Below, in pieces: positions 16,301-22,700 of a stretch of 46,832 bases of DNA (positions within the stretch are counted from its first letter, which is position 1; each line of letters begins with the position of its first letter). A program made the translations under genes and the position numbers. Source of the stretch: Emcibacteraceae bacterium (GTDB lineage Bacteria; Pseudomonadota; Alphaproteobacteria; Sphingomonadales; Emcibacteraceae); contig JANQJN010000100.1 of NCBI GenBank assembly GCA_028281625.1, positions 1 through 46,832 of the forward strand, written 5' to 3'. Under the pieces are notes generated by a model. The model was not told the origin of the DNA. It worked only from the letters and a program-made list of their open reading frames with translations, and made no database searches.

Positions 16301-17137
16301 TTCGTCACCATATTCAAGGTGAACACCATCAATTACCATTGAGGTCAGGTTTTCCGAAGTCGCAACTTTGCCGCCAAGCTCTTGATTGAGCATGATTGTA
16401 TAAACAGTTTCGCCATTGACTTTAACGTCAATGGTTGCTTCGCCGTCGATCTCGTCGAAATAATGCACATTCAAAGCATACTCACCTGCAACGCCGGTAA
16501 ACATGCCTGATGCACTACCTGTATGCTCATCAAGCTTAATAAGCTTGTCTTCGGAAGCATCTTTGTCTTTTTTGACTTCGTAGCCGTCAAGCACCATGTC
16601 TTCTGCTTCTATCGTGATAGTTTCACGGTCATTGCCGGGGATATCCAGCGGAATAAGCACGCGGTCAATCACGTGAATAATCCCATTAGAGGCAGGCACA
16701 TCTGTAACGGCCAGCTCTGGATCTTTAAGATCAGGCTCATTATCAAACAAGCTTGTCCCTACCGGTGAAAATGTAGCCCCTTCCAGAAGAGTTGGCACAT
16801 CCTGTAGTGCTGCCACTTCGGCCAGCCCCTTGGCACCCGGTGAGACGTGGTAAGTTAGAATGTCAGTTAGAAGTGGAATTGGGTCGCCACCACCCAGTGT
16901 GGTGAGCGCGCCAGCGATAGCCGCAAAAATGCTGGCATCATCATCCGGATCAAAATCAAGACCCAAATCCTGTGCTAACTTTTTAAAAGCTTCATCTGTT
17001 GGCGCAAAAACAGTTAAATCTGCATCTTCCGCTGATAACGCACCCCCAAGGCCAGCCGTCCCCACTGCCATTGCTAAAATGTTAAAATCATCAGATGCTA
17101 CAACTATATCTACAATATTCTCGACCGTTTCAGTCAT
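13388..17137 (-). CDS. Giant FAS1-repeat / carbohydrate-binding-like secreted protein, probable type I secretion cargo
   Basis: A 1,249-residue acidic repeat protein without a signal peptide. Domain order: FAS1 (about 5-170), beta-sandwich 'EAEDM' domain (174-302), FAS1 (304-467), FAS1 (470-632), EAEDM (639-767), FAS1 (769-932), FAS1 (935-1098), EAEDM (1104-1230), acidic tail. The FAS1-EAEDM-FAS1 unit repeats every 465 residues (1,395 bases). FAS1 domains carry T-V-F-A-P-T-D-E/D-A-F and Y-H-V-S-P-G; such domains mediate adhesion. The EAEDM domain (I-E-A-E-D-M, Y-F-D-E-I-D-G, A-R-I-D-K-I) resembles the CBM6/35-like modules of marine polysaccharide enzymes. The tail D-D-D-M-M-A-S-E-S-M-S-D-D-M-M-I is acidic and ends hydrophobic, as in C-terminal type I secretion signals. 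The secretion genes follow directly. A role as surface adhesin or matrix protein is inferred. Confidence 0.85.
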   Translation of the reverse strand: MTETVENIVDIVVASDDFNILAMAVGTAGLGGALSAEDADLTVFAPTDEAFKKLAQDLGLDFDPDDDASIFAAIAGALTTLGGGDPIPLLTDILTYHVSPGAKGLAEVAALQDVPTLLEGATFSPVGTSLFDNEPDLKDPELAVTDVPASNGIIHVIDRVLIPLDIPGNDRETITIEAEDMVLDGYEVKKDKDASEDKLIKLDEHTGSASGMFTGVAGEYALNVHYFDEIDGEATIDVKVNGETVYTIMLNQELGGKVATSENLTSMVIDGVHLEYGDEISFVGHRDENEFARLDKVEIIPVDPKPTIAEIATEAGSFEILLMALEAADLVSPFTNRNSDLTVFAPTDEAFYKLAVDFGYEGDAGDKGAIFAAIAGALSDLGGGDPIPLLTDVLLYHVSPGSLMLADVAALEDVPTLLEGATFSPDGTTLVDNEPHLADPSLAATDIMAANGVVHIIDRVLIPLDIPGNEPNIVEAVAGSDDFNILAMAVGAAGLGEALAAEGADLTVFAPTDDAFIKLAHDLGLEFDPTDDASVFAAIAGALTELGGGDPIPLLTDILLYHVSPGAKMLADVAALDDVPTLLEGATFSPDGTSLIDNEPDLKDPSLAATDLELSNGIVHVIDRVLLPIDIPGNEPVQIMVEAEDMDLSGYKVRKDKDASEDKLIKLKDDMGTASTAFMGQAGKYDLEVFYFDEIDGESTIDVMVNGEHIDTIHLDQLLGGVVATDENRTSHVIEGLDLEYGDVVELVGHRDDYEFARIDKISFNPVIPKPTIAEIATEAGSFEILLMALEAADLVDPFADKDSDLTVFAPTDEAFYKLAVDFGYEGDAGDKGAIFAAIAGALSDLGGGDPIPLLTDVLLYHVSPGSNMLADVAMMEDVPTLLEGATFSPDGTSLVDNEPHLEDPSLVATDIMAENGIVHVIDRVLIPLDIPGNTPNIVELVAGSDDFNILAMAVGAAGLGGALSAEDADLTVFAPTDDAFIKLAKDLGLEFDESDDASVFGAIAGALTELGGGDPIPLLTDILLYHVSPGAKMLGEVAALEDVPTLLEGATFSPDGTSLVDNEPDLKDPSLAVTDVEVSNGIVHVIDRVLVPADLPVEAQGPITIEAEDMDLSGYSVRYNEDASEYDLIKLKKMTGEASTAFDGVGGAYDLEVFYFDEIDGQAQIDILVNGAVVDTIDLDQELGGIYPTAENATSYVVEDLHLERGDTITLVGHRDDNEFARIDKISITSSMDDDMMASESMSDDMMI
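13442..17128 (-). repeat. 465-codon tandem repeat (about 2.7 copies) inside the FAS1 gene
   Basis: Equivalent points recur exactly 1,395 bases apart: the P-K-P-T-I start of one FAS1 type ends at 16228 and at 14833, and the P-N-I-V-E start of the other at 15730 and 14335. Some stretches are almost identical in DNA, for example around 14632-14701 and 16027-16096, so the duplication is recent or kept uniform by gene conversion. The third copy lacks its last FAS1 domain. Confidence 0.9.
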
Positions 17138-17421
17138 TTAAATTTCTCCATAAATTCGAGTATGTAAAAGGAACGCGTATTCGTACTATGTACAAATTGC
17201 TACGGGCCGTATTTACAGCTGGATCAAAGAGAATTATGACATTTTCGTGAAATGAGTATTTATAATGCATGTTTTACATGAAAACATTTAAACTATTTTA
17301 TCATTTATTTTCAATATATTAATTGTTAAATAAGAATGTTTTTAATATAAAAAAGGTCTGGATTAAAATAATTAAAAAATAATTAAAAATAACTAATCCA
17401 TTAAATTTCTGGCACTGAAAA
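17138..17421 (-). promoter_or_regulatory. AT-rich intergenic region, promoter zone of the FAS1/secretion operon
   Basis: These 284 bases separate the TPP-enzyme stop from the FAS1 start on the minus strand. They are very A/T-rich, with repeated AATAATTAAAA-like tracts (about 17368-17398) bracketed by inverted TGGATTA (about 17358) and TAATCCA (about 17394). No gene is visible. The region should hold the 3' end of the TPP transcript and the promoter of the FAS1 gene; A-tracts of this kind often act as UP elements or bind H-NS-like proteins. No confident -35/-10 pair was assigned. Confidence 0.35.
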
Positions 17422-19050
17422 TCACTTGCCACGCACGGGAGGGCGGAAATAAAGATGCCATGGAGCAGGAATATCAGCGAGATCCATTGTCACCTCAATA
17501 AGGTTCGGGCCGTCATGCGCAAGCGCATCCTTTAACAAGGTACGAAGACCTTCTGAGCTGTCTGTTCGCGCTGATTTAACGCCAAAGCTTTCCCCAAGAG
17601 CAACAAAGTCTGGATTTTGAAGATCAGAAGCGATCACTCTGCCATCATGAGACCGCTGTTGAATGCGCTTCACATTCCCGTAGGCATTGTCGTTGAACAC
17701 AATACATATCATTGGAATGTTAAACTGGGCAGCCGTCGCCATCTCTTGTACATTAAACAAGAAGCCGCCGTCACCAGCAATGGTAACAACCTTTTTATCC
17801 GGGTTTGCCACCTGAACGCCCAGGCCAGTCGCATAGCTGTGGCCCAGTGTTCCCTGATAACTTGGATAAAGATAAGTACGCGGATGATAAACAGGAAAAG
17901 CATCCCGTGACGCGTAGCCCATCTGCGTAAGATCATTGACCAGAAACCCGTCCTCCGGCAGTTCGTCGCGGATCACTTTAAGATACTCCACTTGCGGTGC
18001 CATGATGTTTACTTCTTTTTCTATTTCGCGACGAATTTCACCGATTGTGTCGGCGGGCCATTTGGCTTCGCAATCACCAATTTCAGCACTCAGCGCTTTT
18101 ACCCCTTCCGCAGCGTCGCACTCAATTGCCACATCTGGCGTACCAAATACCTGCATTTCCACGGCATCAATATCCATACGAATAATAGTCAGGTTGTCAT
18201 CCTGTCCCCAGTCTTCCATCGGGATGGCCATGCGGGTACCAATGCCGATCACCACATCGGCATCTTTCCAGAAGAAATGGCCCGCAACCGGTGGATAGGC
18301 GTGTTCATCACGGGCATCCAATACCCCGAGTGCATTTACAGTGGGCACAACGGGTGCTTTTAATCTTGTTGCCAGTTCGCGCACTTCCTCGGACGCATCA
18401 AGCGTTCCTCCACCGATCATAACCAAGGGTCGCTTGGCATTTTTAAGAAGTTCAGCCGCTTTTTTTAATGTTTTTTCTTTTGGCTTTTTCGGAGCGCGGG
18501 GCATAATCGCTTTTGCTGGATCTACATATTCCTTCATAGGCATGATGTCCATTGCCATTTCAATCTCGACCGGACGCACGCGTCCTGATGTAAGCTCGTT
18601 AAAAGCACGGGCCATAGCTGACGGCGTATCGGAAGGCGTGTCAATCCGATTGGCATGCTTTGTGATTTTCGCTGCGATCTCGATCTGGTCACGAATTTCG
18701 TGAAGCTGGCCAGTTTTACCATTAATTTTAGCAGAAGGAATCTGCCCGGATATACAAAGCATCGGTGTGTTGCAAGCATAACCCGTTGATATGGCAGCAC
18801 ACGCATTTAGCAGCCCCGGTCCTGGTACGACAAAAAAAGCGCCAACCTTTCCGGTTGATTGGGCGAAGCCATATGCCATATATGCTGCACCCTGCTCATG
18901 ACGGCAGTGGATGATGCTGATCTCATCTGAACGGTCGTACATTGCCGAAAAACTGTAATCAAGTTGCGCGCCAGGCACGCCAAAAACCTGATCAATACCA
19001 TTTGCAATTAAGCTGTCGACAATGGCCTGCCCGCCTGTCATTTCCACCAT
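17422..19050 (-). CDS. Thiamine pyrophosphate-dependent enzyme (acetolactate synthase-like)
   Basis: A TPP enzyme of the acetolactate synthase/benzoylformate decarboxylase superfamily, 542 residues. The N-terminal pyrimidine-binding domain has the catalytic glutamate E52 in R-H-E-Q-G-A-A-Y; the C-terminal domain has the G-D-G (426-428) to N-D-N (about 453) magnesium/TPP motif; a central Rossmann-like domain lies between. It could decarboxylate a 2-oxo acid or carry out carboligation; the family does not separate these by motif. It is divergent from an IclR regulator and close to the ring-cleavage operon, so a step on an aromatic 2-oxo acid or a lower-pathway intermediate is plausible but unproven. 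Confidence 0.85.
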   Translation of the reverse strand: MVEMTGGQAIVDSLIANGIDQVFGVPGAQLDYSFSAMYDRSDEISIIHCRHEQGAAYMAYGFAQSTGKVGAFFVVPGPGLLNACAAISTGYACNTPMLCISGQIPSAKINGKTGQLHEIRDQIEIAAKITKHANRIDTPSDTPSAMARAFNELTSGRVRPVEIEMAMDIMPMKEYVDPAKAIMPRAPKKPKEKTLKKAAELLKNAKRPLVMIGGGTLDASEEVRELATRLKAPVVPTVNALGVLDARDEHAYPPVAGHFFWKDADVVIGIGTRMAIPMEDWGQDDNLTIIRMDIDAVEMQVFGTPDVAIECDAAEGVKALSAEIGDCEAKWPADTIGEIRREIEKEVNIMAPQVEYLKVIRDELPEDGFLVNDLTQMGYASRDAFPVYHPRTYLYPSYQGTLGHSYATGLGVQVANPDKKVVTIAGDGGFLFNVQEMATAAQFNIPMICIVFNDNAYGNVKRIQQRSHDGRVIASDLQNPDFVALGESFGVKSARTDSSEGLRTLLKDALAHDGPNLIEVTMDLADIPAPWHLYFRPPVRGK

Positions 19051-19106
19051 ATTAGCTACCCGCTTGTTCCATTATTTAAGACTTGGTTACAATATTTGAG
19101 ATTTAT

Positions 19107-19136
19107 ATCATTATGTGTATAATTACAAGTAATGAT
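19107..19136. promoter_or_regulatory. Inverted repeat between the TPP gene and its divergent IclR gene
   Basis: ATCATTA (19107-19113) and TAATGAT (19130-19136) are inverted around 16 bases, and inside the right half ATTACAAGTAAT (19122-19133) has its own 5-base arms. It ends one base before the ribosome binding site of the IclR gene. A candidate regulator site in very AT-rich DNA, so chance symmetry is possible. Confidence 0.35.
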
Positions 19137-19147
19137 AAGGAATGTGT

Positions 19148-19963
19148 GTGAATAAAGATATAGAAAATACCGAAAGCGGCACCATGGTAAGGTCCATTGC
19201 CGTCTCATTCAAACTTCTTGATACCATGGTTCGTGCTGGCGAACCCATGCGCATCACAGAACTAGCGCGCCAGCTTGGCGAAAGCAAAGCCAAGGTCCAC
19301 CGTCACCTGAGCACCTTAAGGTCGTTGGGTGTCGTTGAACAGGAAAAAACATCGGAAAAATACCGTCTGGGATGGAAGCTATTCCGGCTTGGCCAAGCAG
19401 CGTTCGAGCAGTTTGATCTTAAGACCATTGCCGAACCCCATATGGTCCGGCTTCGTGACCTGACAGCCCAATCAGCGGTCCTTGCCGTACCTTCGGGCGG
19501 GGAAGCAATGGTGATCGCAAGCCTTGATAATACAAGCGATACAAGCCTCCGAATCTCTGCGGTTCCGGGCGCAACGCCGCCAACCACAGCGTCCGCACAA
19601 GGCAGAATCGTTCTTGCTTACGCCAGCCCTGAACATCAGGAACAGCTTCTGGCTGGTCCACTCACCGCATATAATGAAAAAAGCATGACTGACATCGGCT
19701 CAGTCAGGGAGCGACTGGAACTGATTAGAACACGGCTTTACGATACCGCCATCGAAGAAGTGATGCTGGGATTCTCCACAATCGCTGCTCCAATATTTGA
19801 CGCTGACAACAATATGATAGGTACCGTAGGCGTCATTGGATCCGTTCAATATATCGCTGATCCACCAAAGCCCCAACAGATCGCCCATGTACAAAGCTGC
19901 GCAGCGACCATTTCGGAGGCCTTTGGATCCGATGCCTACAAAAACACCGCCGATCCTTTTTAG
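19148..19963 (+). CDS. IclR family transcriptional regulator
   Basis: Winged-helix N-terminal domain (residues about 10-75, with M-R-I-T-E-L-A-R-Q-L-G and S-K-A-K-V-H-R-H-L-S-T-L as recognition helix) and IclR effector domain (about 85-260, with A-V-L-A-V-P-S-G, I-A-A-P-I-F-D and V-G-V-I-G-S). I prefer the GTG at 19148, six bases after AAGGA; an ATG at 19142 lies too close to that ribosome site. It is divergent from the TPP gene and 63 bases upstream of the hydroxylase-dioxygenase-dehalogenase operon, where a good IclR-like palindrome lies, so it likely controls both. The effector is presumably an aromatic pathway compound. Confidence 0.88.
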   Translation: MNKDIENTESGTMVRSIAVSFKLLDTMVRAGEPMRITELARQLGESKAKVHRHLSTLRSLGVVEQEKTSEKYRLGWKLFRLGQAAFEQFDLKTIAEPHMVRLRDLTAQSAVLAVPSGGEAMVIASLDNTSDTSLRISAVPGATPPTTASAQGRIVLAYASPEHQEQLLAGPLTAYNEKSMTDIGSVRERLELIRTRLYDTAIEEVMLGFSTIAAPIFDADNNMIGTVGVIGSVQYIADPPKPQQIAHVQSCAATISEAFGSDAYKNTADPF

Positions 19964-19979
19964 TAGATTTTCGGAACAA

Positions 19980-19998
19980 TGTATCGTATAACGAGACA
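19980..19998. promoter_or_regulatory. IclR-like operator upstream of the ring-cleavage/dehalogenase operon
   Basis: TGTATCGT-ATA-ACGAGACA has 8-base arms with a single mismatch around a 3-base centre and lies 28 bases before the ATG of the HpaB-like gene. Placement and shape fit the site of the IclR regulator encoded just upstream. Confidence 0.55.
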
Positions 19999-20026
19999 AG
20001 TTTAAAAAACCAATACGGAGCATCAC

Positions 20027-21472
20027 ATGGCAATTCGCACGGGACAACAATATTTAGAAGCAATCGCCAAACCAAGAGACATCAGGATTGACGGTGAAAA
20101 AGTCACCAATGTGGTCGAAGATCCACGCTTTTCCGGTGGTGCTCAAACCATGGCAGAGATATTCGACCTTCAACACCGCGAAGACCTGATCGATAAAATG
20201 ACCTACGAGGAAAATGGTGAACGTTACGGCCTTTCCCACAAAATGATCAAGACCAGAGAAGAGCTTGAAGAACGTAAGACCATGTTTAAAATTTGGTCCG
20301 ATTATAGCTGCGGCACTTTTGGTCGATCACCCGATTATATGAATGTCTACTTGATGGCTATGGCGGCAGCCGCTGATCAATTTGGTGAATATTCGGATAA
20401 TGTCAGAAATTATTATAAACATATCCGCGACAATGACCTTTCCATGACCCATACGCTGGTGAACCCGCAAGTGGACCGCTCAAAGCCGGTTGAGCAACAG
20501 GATAAAGACCTGGCCGCGAAGATCGTCGAAACGAATGATGAAGGGATTGTCATCCAGGGCGCACGGATGGTCTCTACCCTCTCCGCTTATGCTGATGAAA
20601 TCCTGGTCGTTCCAAGCGGCATCATTCAGAATAATCAGGAAGCCTTCCCTTACGCCTTCGCCTTCGGCATACAAACGGATGCTCCGGGTGTTATTCATGT
20701 TTCCCGTCCTTCAGTGGTTCATCAGAATGAAGGCCATGCCATGGATTATCCCATGTCCGGCCGTTTTGATGAAACGGACGCGATGATTATTTTTGATAAT
20801 GTCCTGGTCCCCTGGGAGCGAGTATTTACTCATGGTGACGTGACAATGTGTAATGAATTTTATAAACGAACCAACATCGGTGCTCATATTCTGGATCAAT
20901 CAACAGTGCGCAGCCTTGCCAAGGCAGAATTTTACCGCGACCTTGCCTATACCATTGTAAATACAACAAAAACCGATGGGTTTATCAATGTTCAGAACCT
21001 GCTTGCGGAGCTCATGACATCTGTGGAAATGGTCCGCAGTGTGATTGTCGCTGCTCATGCTGAGGCGAAAATGGTAAATGGCATTATGTCTCCCAACGCG
21101 GCACCATATGCGGCACTTCGCTTAAGGTATCCTGATATGTATCAACGCATGTGCGAAATCATCCGCACTCTCGGGGCGGGTGGCCTTGTCGCCGTGCCGT
21201 CTTATGCTGAATTTGAAAGTGAACACACCAAGGAATTCGTTGATAAATATTTCCAGAGCGCCAATGGTGACAGCCGCAGCAGAACCAAGCTTTTCCGCCT
21301 CGCCTATGACGCTTCCATTTCAAGCTTTGCGGGTCGTCAGCAGCTCTATGAGCGATATTATTCTGGTGACCCTGTGCGTGCTGCGGCAATCATGTATAAT
21401 AGCGCCGATAAAGAACCGGGAATGGCCCGCATTTGGGAGTTTCTCGATGAATATGAAAAGAGCCTTTCATGA
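20027..21472 (+). CDS. HpaB-type FADH2-dependent aromatic hydroxylase (4-hydroxyphenylacetate 3-monooxygenase family)
   Basis: Oxygenase component of a two-component flavin monooxygenase, 481 residues, hydroxylating a phenol ortho to its OH with FADH2 supplied by a separate reductase. The sequence shows the family's N-terminal region (F-D-L-Q-H-R-E-D-L, later S-P-D-Y-M-N-V-Y-L-M-A) and the acyl-CoA-dehydrogenase-like core (V-V-P-S-G-I, F-D-N-V-L-V-P-W-E-R-V-F, G-A-G-G-L-V-A-V-P-S). Some relatives (chlorophenol monooxygenases) remove halogen during hydroxylation. It is the first gene of a coupled operon: its stop overlaps ligA by four bases (ATGA). No HpaC-like reductase is in the window. Confidence 0.88.
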   Translation: MAIRTGQQYLEAIAKPRDIRIDGEKVTNVVEDPRFSGGAQTMAEIFDLQHREDLIDKMTYEENGERYGLSHKMIKTREELEERKTMFKIWSDYSCGTFGRSPDYMNVYLMAMAAAADQFGEYSDNVRNYYKHIRDNDLSMTHTLVNPQVDRSKPVEQQDKDLAAKIVETNDEGIVIQGARMVSTLSAYADEILVVPSGIIQNNQEAFPYAFAFGIQTDAPGVIHVSRPSVVHQNEGHAMDYPMSGRFDETDAMIIFDNVLVPWERVFTHGDVTMCNEFYKRTNIGAHILDQSTVRSLAKAEFYRDLAYTIVNTTKTDGFINVQNLLAELMTSVEMVRSVIVAAHAEAKMVNGIMSPNAAPYAALRLRYPDMYQRMCEIIRTLGAGGLVAVPSYAEFESEHTKEFVDKYFQSANGDSRSRTKLFRLAYDASISSFAGRQQLYERYYSGDPVRAAAIMYNSADKEPGMARIWEFLDEYEKSLS

Positions 21473-21867
21473 CCGACGCGCCAGACAGAAATTATAAAAA
21501 AGTGGGTGACATAAAGACACCGGATGGACCGGTAACATTCACCATGGAGCATTCGCAAAATGGTTACCGAATGAATGCCATCTGCTTCAGCCTTAAACAG
21601 GAAAAAAACCGTATCGCTTTTAAAGAAGATTATGAAAAATATATGGCCAACTTCGGTCTGAGCGAGTTTGAAAAGGATCTGGTTCGAAGTCGAGATTGGC
21701 TCAAAATGATCCATTATGGCGTAAGCCCTTATGTGATAGGAAAAATGGCCCAGTGTTTTGGGCTTAGTTTTATTGATTGGGGTTCCTACATGCGTGGTGA
21801 GCCATCGCAGGAATTCATCGATCGCAATGTACCGCTACTTAAAAATTACAATAAGGATGAAGACTAA
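21469..21867 (+). CDS. ligA: Extradiol dioxygenase small subunit, LigA-like
   Basis: Alpha (small) subunit of a class III, LigAB-type extradiol dioxygenase. The 132 residues include the helical LigA core from about residue 38 (F-S-L-K-Q-E-K-N-R-I-A-F-K-E-D, F-G-L-S-E-F-E, S-R-D-W-L, G-V-S-P-Y-V-I-G-K-M-A, then G-S-Y-M-R-G), which closes the active site of LigB. A 35-residue N-terminal extension precedes it. It overlaps the hydroxylase gene by four bases and ligB by one base (TAATG), so both subunits are made together. The gene symbol denotes the family; protocatechuate itself need not be the substrate. Confidence 0.85.
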   Translation: MTDAPDRNYKKVGDIKTPDGPVTFTMEHSQNGYRMNAICFSLKQEKNRIAFKEDYEKYMANFGLSEFEKDLVRSRDWLKMIHYGVSPYVIGKMAQCFGLSFIDWGSYMRGEPSQEFIDRNVPLLKNYNKDED

Positions 21868-22700
21868 TGGCGAATTTTGTTGGCGGTATATGTACTTCCC
21901 ATAACGGCGCGCTCATGCACGGCTGGGATAAGCAGCTTCGCGATGATCCGATTTGGACACCTCTGTTTGAAGGGTATGATCCGGTCAAAGCCTGGATCAA
22001 AGAAAAGGAAGTGGACGTTCTCTTCTTCGTCTTTAATGATCATGTCAGCAACTTTTTCTTTGATTGCTACCCTACCTTCGCCATTGGCATCGCCGAAGAA
22101 TATGAACATGCCGATGAAGGATCAGGACCAAGGGATTTGGCGATACCTTACGGCGATGTCCCTTTCTCCCGCTATATGGCTGATTATTTGATCCGCTCGG
22201 ATTTTGACCTTACTGTTTGCCAGGAAATGAAACTGGATCACGGACTTATGGGTCCTACACCCTATATGCTCGATCAGCCCTGGCCGGTTAAGTTTGTGCC
22301 ATTTTGCGTCAATGTCATTCAGCATCCAATCCCCAGCGTACGTCGTTGCTGGAACCTGGGTAAAAAAGTCCGTGAAGCCATCGAAGCCTATCCGGAAGAC
22401 ATTAATGTCGCAGTGGTCGGCACAGGCGGTCTATCACACGAACTGCAGGGTACAGAATTCGGCCGTATCGAGCTTGATTGGGACAATGAATTTATGGACA
22501 AATTCGAATTTGAGCCCGAAAGCATGCTCGATTGGGACGTGCAGGAATTTATGGATCGCGGCGGCGCGGAAAGCGCGGAAACAGTCATGTGGTTTGCTAT
22601 GCGCGGCGCCATGACACCGAAAGTGAAACGCATCCATCGCAATCTTTACCGCGGCATGCTTACCGGTATGGGTGTGCTTGTGTTTGAGGACGCGGAATGA
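21867..22700 (+). CDS. ligB: Class III extradiol ring-cleavage dioxygenase large subunit, LigB-like
   Basis: Catalytic subunit that opens a catechol-type ring next to the diol with O2 and Fe(II), as in protocatechuate 4,5-dioxygenase. All key residues of Sphingobium LigB are present: H12 (T-S-H-N), H59 (F-N-D-H) and E235 (G-A-E-S-A-E) as iron ligands, and H191 in G-G-L-S-H-E-L-Q-G as the catalytic base. Also conserved are P-T-F-A-I-G, A-D-E-G and the E-D-I-N-V segment. Its 277 residues are slightly shorter than LigB, ending soon after the core. It overlaps ligA by one base and the reductive dehalogenase by four. A carboxylated or side-chain catechol made by the upstream hydroxylase is the likely substrate. 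Confidence 0.92.
   Translation: MANFVGGICTSHNGALMHGWDKQLRDDPIWTPLFEGYDPVKAWIKEKEVDVLFFVFNDHVSNFFFDCYPTFAIGIAEEYEHADEGSGPRDLAIPYGDVPFSRYMADYLIRSDFDLTVCQEMKLDHGLMGPTPYMLDQPWPVKFVPFCVNVIQHPIPSVRRCWNLGKKVREAIEAYPEDINVAVVGTGGLSHELQGTEFGRIELDWDNEFMDKFEFEPESMLDWDVQEFMDRGGAESAETVMWFAMRGAMTPKVKRIHRNLYRGMLTGMGVLVFEDAE

Noticed and set aside
13442-17128. CRISPR-like or transposon repeats
   Set aside because: The repeat is 1,395 bases long, in frame and protein-coding; no short spaced repeats or cas genes are present.
13388-17137. Repeated L-G-G-G-D-P segments as RTX calcium repeats
   Set aside because: They occur once per FAS1 domain and do not form tandem G-G-x-G-x-D nonapeptides.
17358-17400. Terminator from the TGGATTA/TAATCCA inverted repeat
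   Set aside because: Arms of seven bases are about 30 bases apart in nearly pure A/T sequence; the hairpin would be weak.
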